The notes: generated by a model from the letters alone, not told the origin. A stretch of DNA of 64,000 nt from Bifidobacterium aerophilum (GCF_010667685.1 NZ_WHZW01000008.1:1-64000); one strand, 5' to 3'. Shown: positions 14,350 to 23,986, numbered from the stretch's first letter. Program-made: numbers and translations.

Positions 14350-15498
14350 TTATGCCTCTGCGGACGCGACGGATTTGGCCGGGCGTCCGGCGACGACGAG
14401 CGCGTCGTCGAGTTCCTCGCCAAGATCGATGGACAGCTTCCCGTCGCGCACGAAGTGGGCGAGCACGTCGGCGACGTTGCGGGCGAGCAGGTTGGCGGCC
14501 GTGTTGGACACCTCGCTGGCCAGATAGGGCGCGCCGATGATGGTCACGCCGCCGTCGGTGACGCTCGTGCCGACCGCGGAGCCTTCGACGTTGCCGCCGA
14601 GCTCGCTGGCCGCGCAGTCGACGATCACCGCGCCTCGCTTGAGACCGTCCACGCCGGCCTTGGTGAGCAGCACCGGCGGTTTGCGGCCGGGCACCTTTGC
14701 CGTGGTGATGATGACGTCGAAGCCGGCGGCCTTCTCGTCGACCGCGGCCTGCTGTGCGGCCTGTTCCTCGGCCGTCAGCGCACGGGCGTAGCCGCCCTCG
14801 CCCTGCCCCGCGGAGAAGTCGAGTCCGAGATCGAGGAACTTCGCGCCGAGGGATTCGACCTCGCCACGCGAGGCCGGGCGCACATCGTACGCGGTGACGA
14901 CCGCGCCGAGACGACGCGCCGTGCCGATGGCCTGCAGACCGGCGATGCCGGCGCCGAGGATGAGCACCTTGGCCGGTCGGATCGTGCCGGCGGCGGTCGT
15001 CATCATCGGGAAGAACGATCCGTAGGCGTTGGCGGCGACGAGCGCGGCCTTGTAACCCATGACGGAGTTCTGCGAGGTCATCTCGTCCATCGACTGCGCG
15101 GAGCTGAGCTGACGCGGCAGTCTCTCCATGGCCACGCCGACGAGTCCGGCCTTGTCAAGCGATGCCACGTAATCGGCATCAGTGAACGAGCCGAGCATAC
15201 CGATCACCCACGTACCTGCTTTGAGCCGGCCCACCAGCGAGGAGGACGGCCTGTCGACGAATCCGAGCACGTCCGCCCCGGCAATCACCTCGTCCGCGGA
15301 CAGCACCTGCGCTCCCGCCTTGACGTAATCGTCATCCGTGTATTGTGCGGCAAGTCCCGCGCCGCGTTCGATCAGGCAGGACACGCCCGCCTTGCGCAAC
15401 CGTGTGACGATGTCCGGCGTCAACGCGACGCGGGACTCGTGCGCCGATGATTCGTTGAGAACACCGAAAACCACGGCGGCTTCCTGGGTTTCAGCCAT
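14350..15498 (-). CDS. pntA1: NAD(P) transhydrogenase, alpha-1 (NAD-binding) subunit
   Basis: Soluble NAD(H)-binding subunit, 382 residues, of the AlaDH/PNT family. Visible landmarks are NESSAHESRVALTPD near the N-terminus, the Rossmann motif VLILGAGIAGLQAIGTARRL with YDVRPASR after it, and TTAKVPGRKPPVLLT. The ATG at 15498 follows AAGGG. It is the first gene of the operon, and its upstream region (15499-15749) is shared with the divergent acyl-CoA ligase gene. Confidence 0.95.
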   Translation of the reverse strand: MAETQEAAVVFGVLNESSAHESRVALTPDIVTRLRKAGVSCLIERGAGLAAQYTDDDYVKAGAQVLSADEVIAGADVLGFVDRPSSSLVGRLKAGTWVIGMLGSFTDADYVASLDKAGLVGVAMERLPRQLSSAQSMDEMTSQNSVMGYKAALVAANAYGSFFPMMTTAAGTIRPAKVLILGAGIAGLQAIGTARRLGAVVTAYDVRPASRGEVESLGAKFLDLGLDFSAGQGEGGYARALTAEEQAAQQAAVDEKAAGFDVIITTAKVPGRKPPVLLTKAGVDGLKRGAVIVDCAASELGGNVEGSAVGTSVTDGGVTIIGAPYLASEVSNTAANLLARNVADVLAHFVRDGKLSIDLGEELDDALVVAGRPAKSVASAEA

Positions 15499-15749
15499 GA
15501 GAGCCCTTTCTTTCCATCCATGACCAAGCAGTCATTGCTTGCATCGCCACAGTCTAGCCGAACAGCCGAATCTCGGCGCGGCTCGTCCCATCAGACGAAT
15601 CCCCCGACGACCACCGCATCGTCGGGAACGGCCGACATATGACAAGGTTTCCTACGCTACCGTAAGGTGACGAGACGGCAAACAACGATTAGTATTCAAG
15701 GATTGAGAAGACCATCAGCGGTGGTTCACGCAACCCAAGGAGAATTTTC

Positions 15750-17783
15750 GTGTCCGTCATCACCTCATTGAACAAGCAAGCGGCCGGTCTTGTGCAGAAG
15801 GCACTGCGGCTGGGGGGTGATTTCGTTCACCCGATCAGCGACGATTCGTCCGACGCGCCCGACTACGTCTCCCCCGACGACATCGTCGACGAGAACCGGT
15901 CCCTGCCGCACACCGACGAATGGGGACCGGGATACCCGACCACCACGTTCATCGACCCGGCGACCGGCCTGCTGACCGCGGAAACCGCCGGCAACCCGCC
16001 GCTGGACGAGCATACGACCATCTACAGCGTGTACGAGGACCGCGCCCGGCGCATGGGTGACGATCCGCTCTACACGTTCAAGTCGAACGGCGAATGGGTG
16101 ACCAAGACCGCCAACGAGTTCCTCGTCGAGGTGCGCAAAGTCGCCAAGGGACTGATCCATTACGGGCTGAAGAAGGGCGATGCGGTCGCGTTCATGTGTC
16201 GCACGTCGTACGAATGGGATCTGGCCGACGCCGCCATCATGGCCTGCGGCGGCGTGCTCGCGTCGATCTATGACACCGATTCGGCCGAACAGATCCGCAA
16301 CATCGTGAACAACTCCGACGCGCGCCTGCTGATCGTGCAGGATACCGCCATGCGCGAGAAGGCGGACGGCGCGATCGAGGAATGCCCGTCGCTCGAGCAC
16401 ATCATCTGCATCGAGACGGGCGGTCTGGACGAGATCGCCGCATACGGCAGTTCGGTGAGCGACGAACAGCTCGACGAACGCATCAACTCGCTCAAGAAGA
16501 CCGACCTGTGCTCAATCATCTACACGTCCGGTTCGACGTCCGCGCCGAAGGGCGTCGAGATGACGCACGAGAACTACTGCACGGACGCGTTCAACCTGCG
16601 CGATTACATGCCCGACCTGCTCCAGCATGACAAGTCCGGTTCCATCCTACTGTTCCTGCCGCAGGCGCACACGTTCGCACGTGCGATCAACTACATCTGC
16701 GTGGCCAGCAACATGCGCATCTACATCGCGACCGGCATCAAGACGCTGCTCGCCGACCTGCAGGTGGCTCGCCCGACCGTGATGATCGTGGTGCCGCGCG
16801 TGCTGGAGAAGGTGTACAACGCGGCCTCTCAGAAGGCCGGCCACGGCGCGAAAGGCGTCGTGTTCGCGGCCGCGGTCACCGCGGCTCAGCAGTACATGAA
16901 GGAGGTCAGCGAGTTCGGCAAGGCCAAGACGTTGACCGCCATGCGCCGCGCCTCGTTCGACCCGATCGTCTACCAGTCGCTGCGCGAGGCGCTGGGCGGA
17001 CGCGCCAAGTGGATCGTTTCGGGCGGCGCCCCGCTCGACCCGGAGCTGATGAACTTCTTCCGCGGCGCGAACATCCCGGTCTACGAGGGTTACGGCCTGA
17101 CGGAAACGACCGCGCCGTGCGCGTTCAACCCGCTCGGCGTGCCGTTCCACGAGGGCTCGGTCGGCGTGCCGTTCCCGAGCTTCAAGATTCGCATCGCCGA
17201 GGACGGCGAGATTCAGGTCGGCGGTCCGGTCGTGTTCCACCGCTATCACAAGAACGACGAGGCGACCGAGAACGCGTTCACGACGGACGGCTGGCATGCG
17301 ACCGGCGATCTGGGACGGTTGGATGATGACGGCTTCCTGTACATCACCGGCCGCAAGAAGGACCTCATCATCACCGCAGGCGGCAAGAACGTGGCCCCCG
17401 GCCCGATCGAAGAGGTGATCCAGCGGTGCGAGTTCGTCTCGCATGCGCTGGTGCTCGGCGACAAGCGTCCGTTCATCTCGGCGCTCATCACGCTGGATGA
17501 GGAGACGTTGCGTCCGTGGCTTGAGGCGAAGGGCCTCGACCGTGACATGTCGCTGGAGGATGCGGCGGCCAACGCGGCCGTGCGCGCCGAAGTGCAGAAG
17601 TGGGTCGATCAGGCCAACGAGGGTGTCTCCCGCGCCGAGTCCGTGCGCAAGTTCATCATCCTGCCCGAAGACTTCACCCAGGAGAACGGCCTGCTGACCG
17701 CTTCCCTCAAGGTGATTCGCCCGAAGGTCATCAAGCGCTATTCCACCCTGCTCAACACGCAGATGTACACCAAGCGCAAGTAG
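15750..17783 (+). CDS. Long-chain fatty acid-CoA ligase (FadD15 type)
   Basis: Activates fatty acids to acyl-CoA through an acyl-AMP intermediate. The 677-residue protein starts at GTG 15750, seven bases after AAGGAGA. The AMP-binding motif YTSGSTSAPKGVEMTH, the second motif YGLTETTAP, the TGDLGRLDDDG segment and ITAGGKNVAPGPIEE are all present. It resembles the actinobacterial long-chain ligases that feed phospholipid acyl chains; in bifidobacteria beta-oxidation is absent, so use for lipid recycling is likely. Single gene with its own terminator. Confidence 0.92.
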   Translation: MSVITSLNKQAAGLVQKALRLGGDFVHPISDDSSDAPDYVSPDDIVDENRSLPHTDEWGPGYPTTTFIDPATGLLTAETAGNPPLDEHTTIYSVYEDRARRMGDDPLYTFKSNGEWVTKTANEFLVEVRKVAKGLIHYGLKKGDAVAFMCRTSYEWDLADAAIMACGGVLASIYDTDSAEQIRNIVNNSDARLLIVQDTAMREKADGAIEECPSLEHIICIETGGLDEIAAYGSSVSDEQLDERINSLKKTDLCSIIYTSGSTSAPKGVEMTHENYCTDAFNLRDYMPDLLQHDKSGSILLFLPQAHTFARAINYICVASNMRIYIATGIKTLLADLQVARPTVMIVVPRVLEKVYNAASQKAGHGAKGVVFAAAVTAAQQYMKEVSEFGKAKTLTAMRRASFDPIVYQSLREALGGRAKWIVSGGAPLDPELMNFFRGANIPVYEGYGLTETTAPCAFNPLGVPFHEGSVGVPFPSFKIRIAEDGEIQVGGPVVFHRYHKNDEATENAFTTDGWHATGDLGRLDDDGFLYITGRKKDLIITAGGKNVAPGPIEEVIQRCEFVSHALVLGDKRPFISALITLDEETLRPWLEAKGLDRDMSLEDAAANAAVRAEVQKWVDQANEGVSRAESVRKFIILPEDFTQENGLLTASLKVIRPKVIKRYSTLLNTQMYTKRK

Positions 17784-17794
17784 CGTTCGGTTCC

Positions 17795-17836
17795 GTATAT
17801 GAGAAAAGCTCCCGATCGGGAGCTTTTCTCATATAC
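17795..17836 (+). terminator. Terminator of the acyl-CoA ligase
   Basis: A 42-bp perfect palindrome (17795-17815 / 17816-17836) with the right arm containing AGCTTTTCTC, 11 bases after the stop. Confidence 0.85.
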
Positions 17837-17911
17837 GCCGAAATAGCGCGCCGCGAAGCGATCCTAAGCAGTCGAAAAAACTAGAATCCCGGTTTCTCCA
17901 ACTGCTTGGCT

Positions 17912-17960
17912 GAGCCGTTAAGCGGACAGTCCAGTGGACTGTCCGTAGGCGAAGGCGAGC
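17912..17960. repeat. Dispersed palindromic element, copy B
   Basis: Reads GAGCCGTTAAGC, then GGACAGTCC-AGT-GGACTGTCC (17924-17944), then GTAGGCGAAGGCGAGC. Same orientation as copies C and D. Confidence 0.85.
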
Positions 17961-18015
17961 AAAGCGAGCAATATATACGCGCGCGTAGCGCGTCCTAAAT
18001 TGCAGGGCCGAAGGC

Positions 18016-18065
18016 GAGCCGTTAAGCGGACAGTCCAGTGGACTGTCCGTAGGCGAAGTGAGCGG
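18016..18065. repeat. Dispersed palindromic element, copy C
   Basis: Reads GAGCCGTTAAGC, then the palindrome 18028-18048, then GTAGGCGAAGTGAGCGGC. It is nearly identical to copy B through the core and to copy D through the right flank. Confidence 0.85.
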
Positions 18066-18087
18066 CCGCAGTAGCGCGCCGCGAAGC

Positions 18088-18141
18088 GATCCTAAGCAGT
18101 TGGAGAAATTAGAATCCTAATTTCTCCAACTGCTTAGGATC
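18088..18141 (-). terminator. 25-bp hairpin that includes the end of the era coding sequence
   Basis: Arms 18117-18141 and 18088-18112 are perfectly complementary around a 4-base loop. On the leftward strand the first arm encodes the last codons of Era and the stop TAA lies just past the loop. It is a strong terminator-like hairpin that overlaps coding sequence. Confidence 0.75.
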
Positions 18142-19107
18142 GGACTGCCAGCCCTTGGCGACCTTGACGTGCAGGTCGAGCTTGGCCTTGCCGCCGACGA
18201 TGCGGTTGACGGGCGTGCGCAGCTTCTTCTTGACGCGCACGAGATGCTCCGCTCCCTTGCCGATGATGATGGGCTTCTGCGAGTCGCGTTCCACGTACAC
18301 GGACACCATCACCTGGATCTTGCCGTCATAGGATGCCCCGGACTCGTTGTCCTGCGGGTATTCGATCGAGTCGACGACCACGGCCAGCGAATGCGGCAGT
18401 TCGTCGTCCAGTTCCTCCAGGAACGCGCCACGCACGAGTTCGGCGATCGTCTCCGCCGGACGCTCCTCGCTGATCTGGTCTTCCGGGTACATCTGCGGGC
18501 CTTCGGGCGTGTGGTCGATGAGCACGTTCTTCACTTCGTTCAGATTGTCGTGCTCGAGCGCGCTCACCGGCACGATGTCGGAGAAATCGGCGAACTCGTT
18601 GACCTCGATGAGCTTGTTGATGAGTTGTTCGCGATTCAGCTCGTCGATTTTGGTGACAATCGCGATGAGCGGCACCTTCCATTTGAACGTGCCGTCGTCG
18701 CGCTTGGTCGCGAAATCGGTACGAAGCCTGCTCAGAATGCGGCGGTCGCCCGGTCCGATCTCCTGATCGGCGGGCAGCAGGAACGCGACGACATCCACGT
18801 CGGACAGCGATTCCTCGACGATGTCGTTGAGACGCTGGCCGAGCAACGTGCGCGGACGATGGATACCGGGGGTATCGACGAGCACGAGCTGCGCGTTGTC
18901 GGTGGTGAGGATGCCTCGGATCGCCTTGCGCGTGGTTTCCGGCCGGGATGACGCGATGGCGATCTGCTTGCCGATCAGGGCGTTGATGAGCGTGGACTTG
19001 CCGACGTTCGGACGGCCCACCACGGCCACGAATCCGGACCGATATGGCTTCGGTGCGAGATCCGCCGCCTCGTCCGCGTCATCGATGCGTTGCTGTTCGT
19101 CGCTCAT
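18109..19107 (-). CDS. era: GTPase Era
   Basis: Ribosome-assembly GTPase that binds the 3' end of 16S rRNA. From ATG 19107 (site AAGGAG) the product is 332 residues. It has G1 GRPNVGKST (31-39), G2/switch T-T-R-K, G3 DTPGI, G4 TKID and a C-terminal KH domain with GKGAEHLVRV. The start is one base after the corC stop, so the two are translationally linked. Its last codons lie in a 25-bp hairpin and are followed by the palindromic repeats. Confidence 0.95.
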   Translation of the reverse strand: MSDEQQRIDDADEAADLAPKPYRSGFVAVVGRPNVGKSTLINALIGKQIAIASSRPETTRKAIRGILTTDNAQLVLVDTPGIHRPRTLLGQRLNDIVEESLSDVDVVAFLLPADQEIGPGDRRILSRLRTDFATKRDDGTFKWKVPLIAIVTKIDELNREQLINKLIEVNEFADFSDIVPVSALEHDNLNEVKNVLIDHTPEGPQMYPEDQISEERPAETIAELVRGAFLEELDDELPHSLAVVVDSIEYPQDNESGASYDGKIQVMVSVYVERDSQKPIIIGKGAEHLVRVKKKLRTPVNRIVGGKAKLDLHVKVAKGWQSDPKQLEKLGF

Positions 19108-19108
19108 G

Positions 19109-20548
19109 TCACTCCTTGTCGTCGTCACGGCCCGCGCGACCCTTGTCGTCCGCGGAGGTTCCCCGGGCGTTGTCGTCTTCATCCGTTGAATCGCCATCTT
19201 CCCCGACGCCCTCGACGTGTGCGGGTTCCACGACGATCGTGGACACCTTCTTGCGTCGCCCGGCGGAGTCCACGGCGGTCAGGCGCAGGCCTCTGGTCAC
19301 CGCGGACGCGCCGACGATCGGCACCCTTCCGATCAGCTTGGTCAGCAGACCGTACACCGTGTCCACGTCGTCCTCGTCGATGTCGATCTCGAAGATCTCC
19401 TCCAAGTCGGCGATCGGGGTACGCGCCGGCATGCTCCACTTGTGGTCGCCGATCCGTTCCGGCTCCGCGCGTTGGGTGCGGTCGTGCTCGTCCTCCAGCT
19501 CGCCGACGATCTGTTCGATCGCGTCCTCGATGGTGACCAGTCCGGCGATGCCGCCGTATTCGTCCACGACGACCGCCACGTGCTGCCTCGTGCGCTGCAT
19601 TTCATGGAACAGGTCGTCCACCGGCTTGGATTCAGGCACGAGCATCGGCTCGCGGATGATCGATTCGACCTTGCGGCTGATGGCCGCGGGGTTGAACGCG
19701 GTGGCGCGCACCGCGTCCTTGAGATAGGCGACGCCGATCAGGTCATCCACGTCGTCGCCGATGACCGGCACGCGGGAGAATCCGGAACGCGAGCAGAGCT
19801 TGAGCATGCTTTCCAGCGTCTCGGTGCGTTCGATGCAGATCATGTCGGTGCGGGGCACCATGATCTCGCGGGTGAGCGTCTCCGACAACGTGAGCACGTT
19901 GCGCAGCATTTCCGAGACTTCGGGGTCGAAGTCATTCGCCTCGACGAGCCGGTCGATGGTCGCGCGTCCCTGTTCGAGCTGGATCTTCTCCAATTCCTCG
20001 TCATCAGACAGATCGGAGTCGCGATCGCGCTTCTTCGGATCTCGCTGCCCTCCGATTCGGGCGAACGGGGTCAGCCATGCGGCGACCGACACGAGCGTGG
20101 CACGGCCAAGCATGATGTCGACCGGCTTAAGCGCTCCGGCCGAACGCGGACGCACGAGGATGGACACGACGCCGACGATGATCGCCACCACGAATCCGGC
20201 CAGCAATTGCGCCCATATCGGAGCCTCGAACAGAGCGGCGATGCAGGCGACGAGCACGCCGTCGAGCACGTTGCAGGTGATTCGGAAGAACGCGCAGGAG
20301 CCGGCCGTCGCGTATCGGTCGGAAATCAGATGCTGGACCTTGTGGATCCGATCGATCTTCTTCATCTTCAGGAACTGCGAGGTTTCCGAATCCGTCTGTA
20401 CCTCGAGGATGAGATTGTTCAGGCTGGCCCGCGTCACACGGGACACGGCCCCTTCGGCGGCTGCCAGCGACAGTGACAGCCACACCAGCAGGCCGGCTAC
20501 GAGGATGAGGATAACGGTCAGCGCTATCGCCGACGTATCGGAGGACAT
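19109..20548 (-). CDS. CorC/CNNM-type membrane protein with CBS domains
   Basis: 479 residues: about three to four membrane segments in a DUF21-type region (VILILVAGLLVWLSLSL, LLAGFVVAIIVGVVSILV), then two CBS domains (TREIMVPRTDMICIE near 225, HVAVVVDEYGGIAGLVTIEDAIEQIVGE near 340), then a CorC_HlyC transporter-associated domain (RGLRLTAVDSAGRRKKV). These proteins are linked to Mg2+ or Co2+ export. A long acidic tail (GEDGDSTDEDDN) ends the protein. Gene order ybeY-corC-era is the usual actinobacterial one. Confidence 0.88.
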   Translation of the reverse strand: MSSDTSAIALTVILILVAGLLVWLSLSLAAAEGAVSRVTRASLNNLILEVQTDSETSQFLKMKKIDRIHKVQHLISDRYATAGSCAFFRITCNVLDGVLVACIAALFEAPIWAQLLAGFVVAIIVGVVSILVRPRSAGALKPVDIMLGRATLVSVAAWLTPFARIGGQRDPKKRDRDSDLSDDEELEKIQLEQGRATIDRLVEANDFDPEVSEMLRNVLTLSETLTREIMVPRTDMICIERTETLESMLKLCSRSGFSRVPVIGDDVDDLIGVAYLKDAVRATAFNPAAISRKVESIIREPMLVPESKPVDDLFHEMQRTRQHVAVVVDEYGGIAGLVTIEDAIEQIVGELEDEHDRTQRAEPERIGDHKWSMPARTPIADLEEIFEIDIDEDDVDTVYGLLTKLIGRVPIVGASAVTRGLRLTAVDSAGRRKKVSTIVVEPAHVEGVGEDGDSTDEDDNARGTSADDKGRAGRDDDKE

Positions 20549-20626
20549 CGTGGGTTCCTTTGCGTGAATGAAAACGGTCGTTGCGGATCTGATTATGACG
20601 TGCGGACGGCCCGGCGTGGGGCCGGG

Positions 20627-21172
20627 TCAGTGGCCGAGCTGGCGGTTGGCCCCGTGAACCCGGTCGTATTCGGCAAGGACGTCCGGGGTCCCGGACGGCA
20701 GGGTCACCGGCGCGCCGATGGTGTGGCGCACCGCGATGAACGTGAGCAGCAGCTGCCGTTGCAGTCCGAACATCTGACGTTCCTGTTCGGGGCCGACATG
20801 GTCGTAGCCGAGCAGATGGAGGATGCCGTGGATGGTGAGCAGCAGCATCTCCTCAAGGGTGCTGTGACCGGCCGCGGCGGCCTGCTGGGCGGCGACCCAC
20901 GGGCAGATGACGATGTCTCCGAGCACGCCCTCCATGACGGTTTTGCCGTCACCGGGACGCAGCTCGTCCATCGGGAAGCTCATCACGTCGGTCGGCCCTT
21001 CTAGGTTCATCCAGCGTTCGTGAAGCTCGGCGATCGGCTCGGGATCCACGAACATGACGGTCAGGTCGGACTGCGTGCTCACGCGCATCTGGTCCATCAC
21101 CCACACGCCGAGATCGGAGAAGACCTTCGGGTCGATGGTCCACTGGGTTTCGTTGGTGACGTCCACGCTCAT
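20627..21172 (-). CDS. ybeY: Endoribonuclease YbeY (16S rRNA maturation)
   Basis: 181 residues with the zinc-binding signature H115-G-I-L-H119-L-L-G-Y-D-H125. YbeY takes part in 16S rRNA 3'-end processing and 70S quality control. It overlaps the end of phoH by four bases (ATGA), indicating coupled translation, and lies upstream of corC-era, both also tied to ribosome assembly. Confidence 0.95.
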   Translation of the reverse strand: MSVDVTNETQWTIDPKVFSDLGVWVMDQMRVSTQSDLTVMFVDPEPIAELHERWMNLEGPTDVMSFPMDELRPGDGKTVMEGVLGDIVICPWVAAQQAAAAGHSTLEEMLLLTIHGILHLLGYDHVGPEQERQMFGLQRQLLLTFIAVRHTIGAPVTLPSGTPDVLAEYDRVHGANRQLGH

Positions 21173-22365
21173 CGGCGCTCATCCTTTCCGTCGTCACCGA
21201 GCACGTCCGATACGGCATATGCGCGGTGCTGCTTCATTTCCCCGTGTTCGCGGCGAGCCTTCGTGCTGTGGTCCCCGGCGATCGCCGAATGCCGCTCGTA
21301 CGCGGCGACGATCTGTCCGACGAGCCGATGGCGTACCACGTCCGCCGCTTCGAGATGGGCGAACGCGATGTCGTCGATGCCTCCGAGGATATGTTCGATC
21401 GTGGCGAGACCGGACCGGGGCACGGTCAGGTCCACCTGCGTGATGTCTCCGGTGATGACCATCGTCGTGTTGAATCCGAGGCGGGTGAGGAACATCTTCA
21501 TCTGCTGTTCGGTCGTGTTCTGCGCCTCGTCGAGGATCACGAACGCGTCGTTGAGCGTCCGGCCGCGCATGTACGCGAGCGGGGCGACCTCGATCGTGCC
21601 GTCGTCCATGTACCGGCGCAGCTGGTCGGAACCGAGCATGTCCGACAATGCGTCGTACAGCGGGCGCAGGTACGGATCCACCTTCTCGTTGAGCGTGCCG
21701 GGCAGGAAGCCGAGGTTCTCCCCCGCCTCGACGGCCGGACGCGTCAGGATGATGCGCCTGATCTTCCTCTCCTGGAACGCCTGCACGGCCTTGGCGACCG
21801 CAAGATACGTCTTGCCGGTGCCGGCCGGGCCGATCGCGAACGTGATCGTATGCGATTCGATGGCGTTGACATAGGAGATCTGGCCCGCGGTCTTCGCGCG
21901 GACAGGAACGCCGAGCGCATAGGTGATCACGCCGGGGATGCGCGGCTTGCGTTGCGTGGATCCCGCGCCGTCGCGCGCGGACGCACGGCGATCGGCATCG
22001 TGGGTCTCCGCGTCATCGGCGCGACGGGCCTTCACGGGCTGTCCGGACGCCGCATGCTGTCCGAAACGCTCATGACGCACGCGGTTCGGCAGCACCTGCT
22101 GATCGAGCATGCGGCGCACGGTGTCGGCGTCCATCGGCGCGCTGTAGGCGGTCCGGATGATCGTGTCGATCACGTCCGCGGCCTGCGCCGCCTGGGATTC
22201 GGTCTGTTTGCCGTGGGATACGATCGCGATGCGGTTGCCCCGCACGATGATGGTCAGATCGGGGAACGCGCGTTCCACCTCGCGCAATACCTCGTCGACC
22301 GGACCGAGAACGGCGACCGGGTCAAGTTCGGTCGGGATGGCGATGGTTCGTGTCGTCGTCGCCAC
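21169..22365 (-). CDS. PhoH-family ATPase
   Basis: 398 residues with Walker [13 protein letters not shown] near 155, a [16 protein letters not shown] segment and the Walker [12 protein letters not shown], all typical of PhoH. A long N-terminal region of KH-like character ([20 protein letters not shown]) precedes it. It starts at GTG 22365, four bases after the HIT-gene stop. PhoH proteins are linked to RNA metabolism and often sit next to ybeY as here. Confidence 0.92.
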   Translation of the reverse strand: MATTTRTIAIPTELDPVAVLGPVDEVLREVERAFPDLTIIVRGNRIAIVSHGKQTESQAAQAADVIDTIIRTAYSAPMDADTVRRMLDQQVLPNRVRHERFGQHAASGQPVKARRADDAETHDADRRASARDGAGSTQRKPRIPGVITYALGVPVRAKTAGQISYVNAIESHTITFAIGPAGTGKTYLAVAKAVQAFQERKIRRIILTRPAVEAGENLGFLPGTLNEKVDPYLRPLYDALSDMLGSDQLRRYMDDGTIEVAPLAYMRGRTLNDAFVILDEAQNTTEQQMKMFLTRLGFNTTMVITGDITQVDLTVPRSGLATIEHILGGIDDIAFAHLEAADVVRHRLVGQIVAAYERHSAIAGDHSTKARREHGEMKQHRAYAVSDVLGDDGKDERR

Positions 22366-22368
22366 GGG

Positions 22369-22707
22369 CTACTCGTCCAGGGTCTCGCCGGTGAGCACGT
22401 GAGCGTGCACGTGGAACACGGTCTGGCCGGCGTCGAGGCCGGTGTTGAAAACCAGGCGGTACGCGCCGTGGAACTCCTTGTCGGCGATGGATTGGGCCAC
22501 CTCGACGATGTGGGCGAGCTCGGCCGGATCATCCTTGGCGAGCTCGGCCACGTTCGCGTAATGACGACGAGGCACGACCAGCACATGCACCTTGGCCTTC
22601 GGATTGATGTCCTTGAACGCGTAGGTGGTCTCGTCCTCGTACACCTTCGCGCTGGGGATCTCCCCCTTGATGATCTTGCAGAACAGGCAGTCCGTCGACT
22701 CGCTCAT
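22369..22707 (-). CDS. HIT-family nucleotide hydrolase (HinT-like)
   Basis: 112 residues starting at ATG 22707 after AAGGAG. The histidine triad is in FHVHAHVL near the C-terminus and an N-terminal C-L-F-C-K-I segment is typical of HinT. Such enzymes hydrolyse purine nucleoside phosphoramidates. The short spacing to phoH indicates a joint transcript. Confidence 0.93.
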   Translation of the reverse strand: MSESTDCLFCKIIKGEIPSAKVYEDETTYAFKDINPKAKVHVLVVPRRHYANVAELAKDDPAELAHIVEVAQSIADKEFHGAYRLVFNTGLDAGQTVFHVHAHVLTGETLDE

Positions 22708-22876
22708 ATCGCTCCTTCATTACATTGTCCGACTACGCCCATGCTATTGCGCAGGCTTGTCATTTGCCGGCATTGGCGCCGGATTCGGCTCACGTGCGAC
22801 GGCCGTTGCGCCATGGGCCGAATTCGCGTCCCGTCATGCGCAGGACGGAACCGGCGGCGCGGAACGCGCACTCCCG

Positions 22877-23671
22877 TCAGATGCGTCCCAGCGCACGCGA
22901 CAGCAGGGTCAGCGCCACGGGACCCGCCGCGGAGGCCCTCAGAATGGTGGAACCCAGCACGCATACGTGGGCTCCGGCATCACGGAACGCCTCCACCTCG
23001 GCGTCGCTGATGCCCCCTTCGGGGCCGACCATCACGTTGATGGTGCGAGGGCGCCCGTCCTCAAGACAACGGTCGGCGAGTTCCCGGACCTGCCGCTCGA
23101 TGCCGTCCCAGGTATCGGTCGCGTCCTGATGGAGCACGATGACCAGATCGCCATGCACGCAGGCCCTTCTGCAGACGGCGAGCATCTGCTTGCTGGTGAT
23201 GCAGTCGGACAGTTCCGGCATCCAGCTGCGCCGGGACTGTTCGGTGGCCGCCGCGAGCACCTGATGCCATTTGCGGTCGGTGCGGCCGGCCTTCCATTTG
23301 GCGATGGAACGGTCCGCCTGCCAAGGGATCACCTGGTCGACGCCGATCTGAGTGGCCATGTCGATGGCCTGTTCGTCATGCCCCGTCTTCGCCAGCGCCT
23401 GGATCAGCGCCAGACGCGTCACCGGCCGGGGTTCGCGCCCCACCTCACGCACTTGGGCCAGACCGTTGGCCGCATCGCAGATCACCGCCCTGACGCGAAG
23501 ACCTTCGCCGTCCGACAGATCGAGCTCGTCGCCGTCGCCGAGCCTCATGGCCTGAATGGCATGCCTGCGCACGGAGGACGGCAGCGTGAGCTTCCATCCC
23601 GTATTGAGCTCGTCGCTGTTGACCGGCACGTCATCGCGTTCGGGGTCGAGAAGAAACAGAGGATTCGTCAT
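22877..23671 (-). CDS. rsmE: 16S rRNA (uracil-1498-N3)-methyltransferase
   Basis: 264 residues from ATG 23671. SPOUT fold with the knot signature MVGPEGGISDAEVEAF near residue 205 and LGSTILRASAAGP near 235, which binds S-adenosylmethionine. It methylates U1498 in the 30S decoding region. The ribosome-binding site is poor, so the start could lie elsewhere. It is upstream of the HIT-phoH-ybeY-corC-era cluster. Confidence 0.92.
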   Translation of the reverse strand: MTNPLFLLDPERDDVPVNSDELNTGWKLTLPSSVRRHAIQAMRLGDGDELDLSDGEGLRVRAVICDAANGLAQVREVGREPRPVTRLALIQALAKTGHDEQAIDMATQIGVDQVIPWQADRSIAKWKAGRTDRKWHQVLAAATEQSRRSWMPELSDCITSKQMLAVCRRACVHGDLVIVLHQDATDTWDGIERQVRELADRCLEDGRPRTINVMVGPEGGISDAEVEAFRDAGAHVCVLGSTILRASAAGPVALTLLSRALGRI

Positions 23672-23750
23672 GGGCACTAGGCTACACAAACCCCGCAACG
23701 AGTAACGAACCATTGAAAACACTTGCAACACGCCGTATAGCATCATTGAT

Positions 23751-23778
23751 TTGACGTCTGAGCCCGAATGAGTATAGT
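23751..23778 (+). promoter_or_regulatory. Promoter of tRNA-Leu
   Basis: TTGACG (23751-23756) and TATAGT (23773-23778) with a 16-base spacer, 28 bases upstream of the mature tRNA. Confidence 0.75.
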
Positions 23779-23806
23779 AATCAATCGTTGTCTGAACAAC
23801 GCACTC

Positions 23807-23894
23807 GTCCGGGTGGCGGAATGGTAGACGCGCTAGCTTGAGGTGCTAGTGCCTATTTTATACAGGCGTGTGGGTTCAAGTCCCATCTCGGACA
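23807..23894 (+). tRNA. tRNA-Leu, anticodon GAG
   Basis: An 88-base class II tRNA. The acceptor stem pairs 23807-23813 with 23887-23893. The anticodon loop TTGAGGT has GAG at 23840-23842, bounded by the stem CTAGC/GCTAG. A long variable arm and the T-loop GTTCAAG follow. No CCA is encoded. Confidence 0.95.
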
Positions 23895-23900
23895 CGAGCG

Positions 23901-23928
23901 AAACCCCGTGGAAACACGGGGTTTTCTT
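23901..23928 (+). terminator. Terminator of tRNA-Leu
   Basis: Stem 23901-23910 / 23915-23924 around a GAAA tetraloop, followed by TTCTTG. Confidence 0.9.
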
Positions 23929-23986
23929 GTATCTGCACATCCATACACCGCCGGCGCATGTCCGGCGACGACCGGCGGAGGCTTCC

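Larger units (their letters stand above)
17844..18141. repeat. era 3'-end region: 64-bp direct repeat around two palindromic elements
   Basis: Segment 17844-17907 recurs at 18072-18135 (57 of 64 identical by eye; the first 29 bases are exact). The right copy is the real era 3' end with its terminator; the left one is a degenerate duplicate. Between them lie palindromic element copies B and C and a spacer of about 60 bases rich in GCGC and TATATA. The whole stretch fills the gap between the acyl-CoA ligase and era. Confidence 0.8.

Noticed and set aside
12519-14540. A 673-residue plus-strand frame opposite pntB
   Set aside because: His-, Asp- and Arg-rich shadow of the GC-rich antisense strand, common here; the same applies to the 26832-28964, 34440-37142 and 42462-44831 frames.
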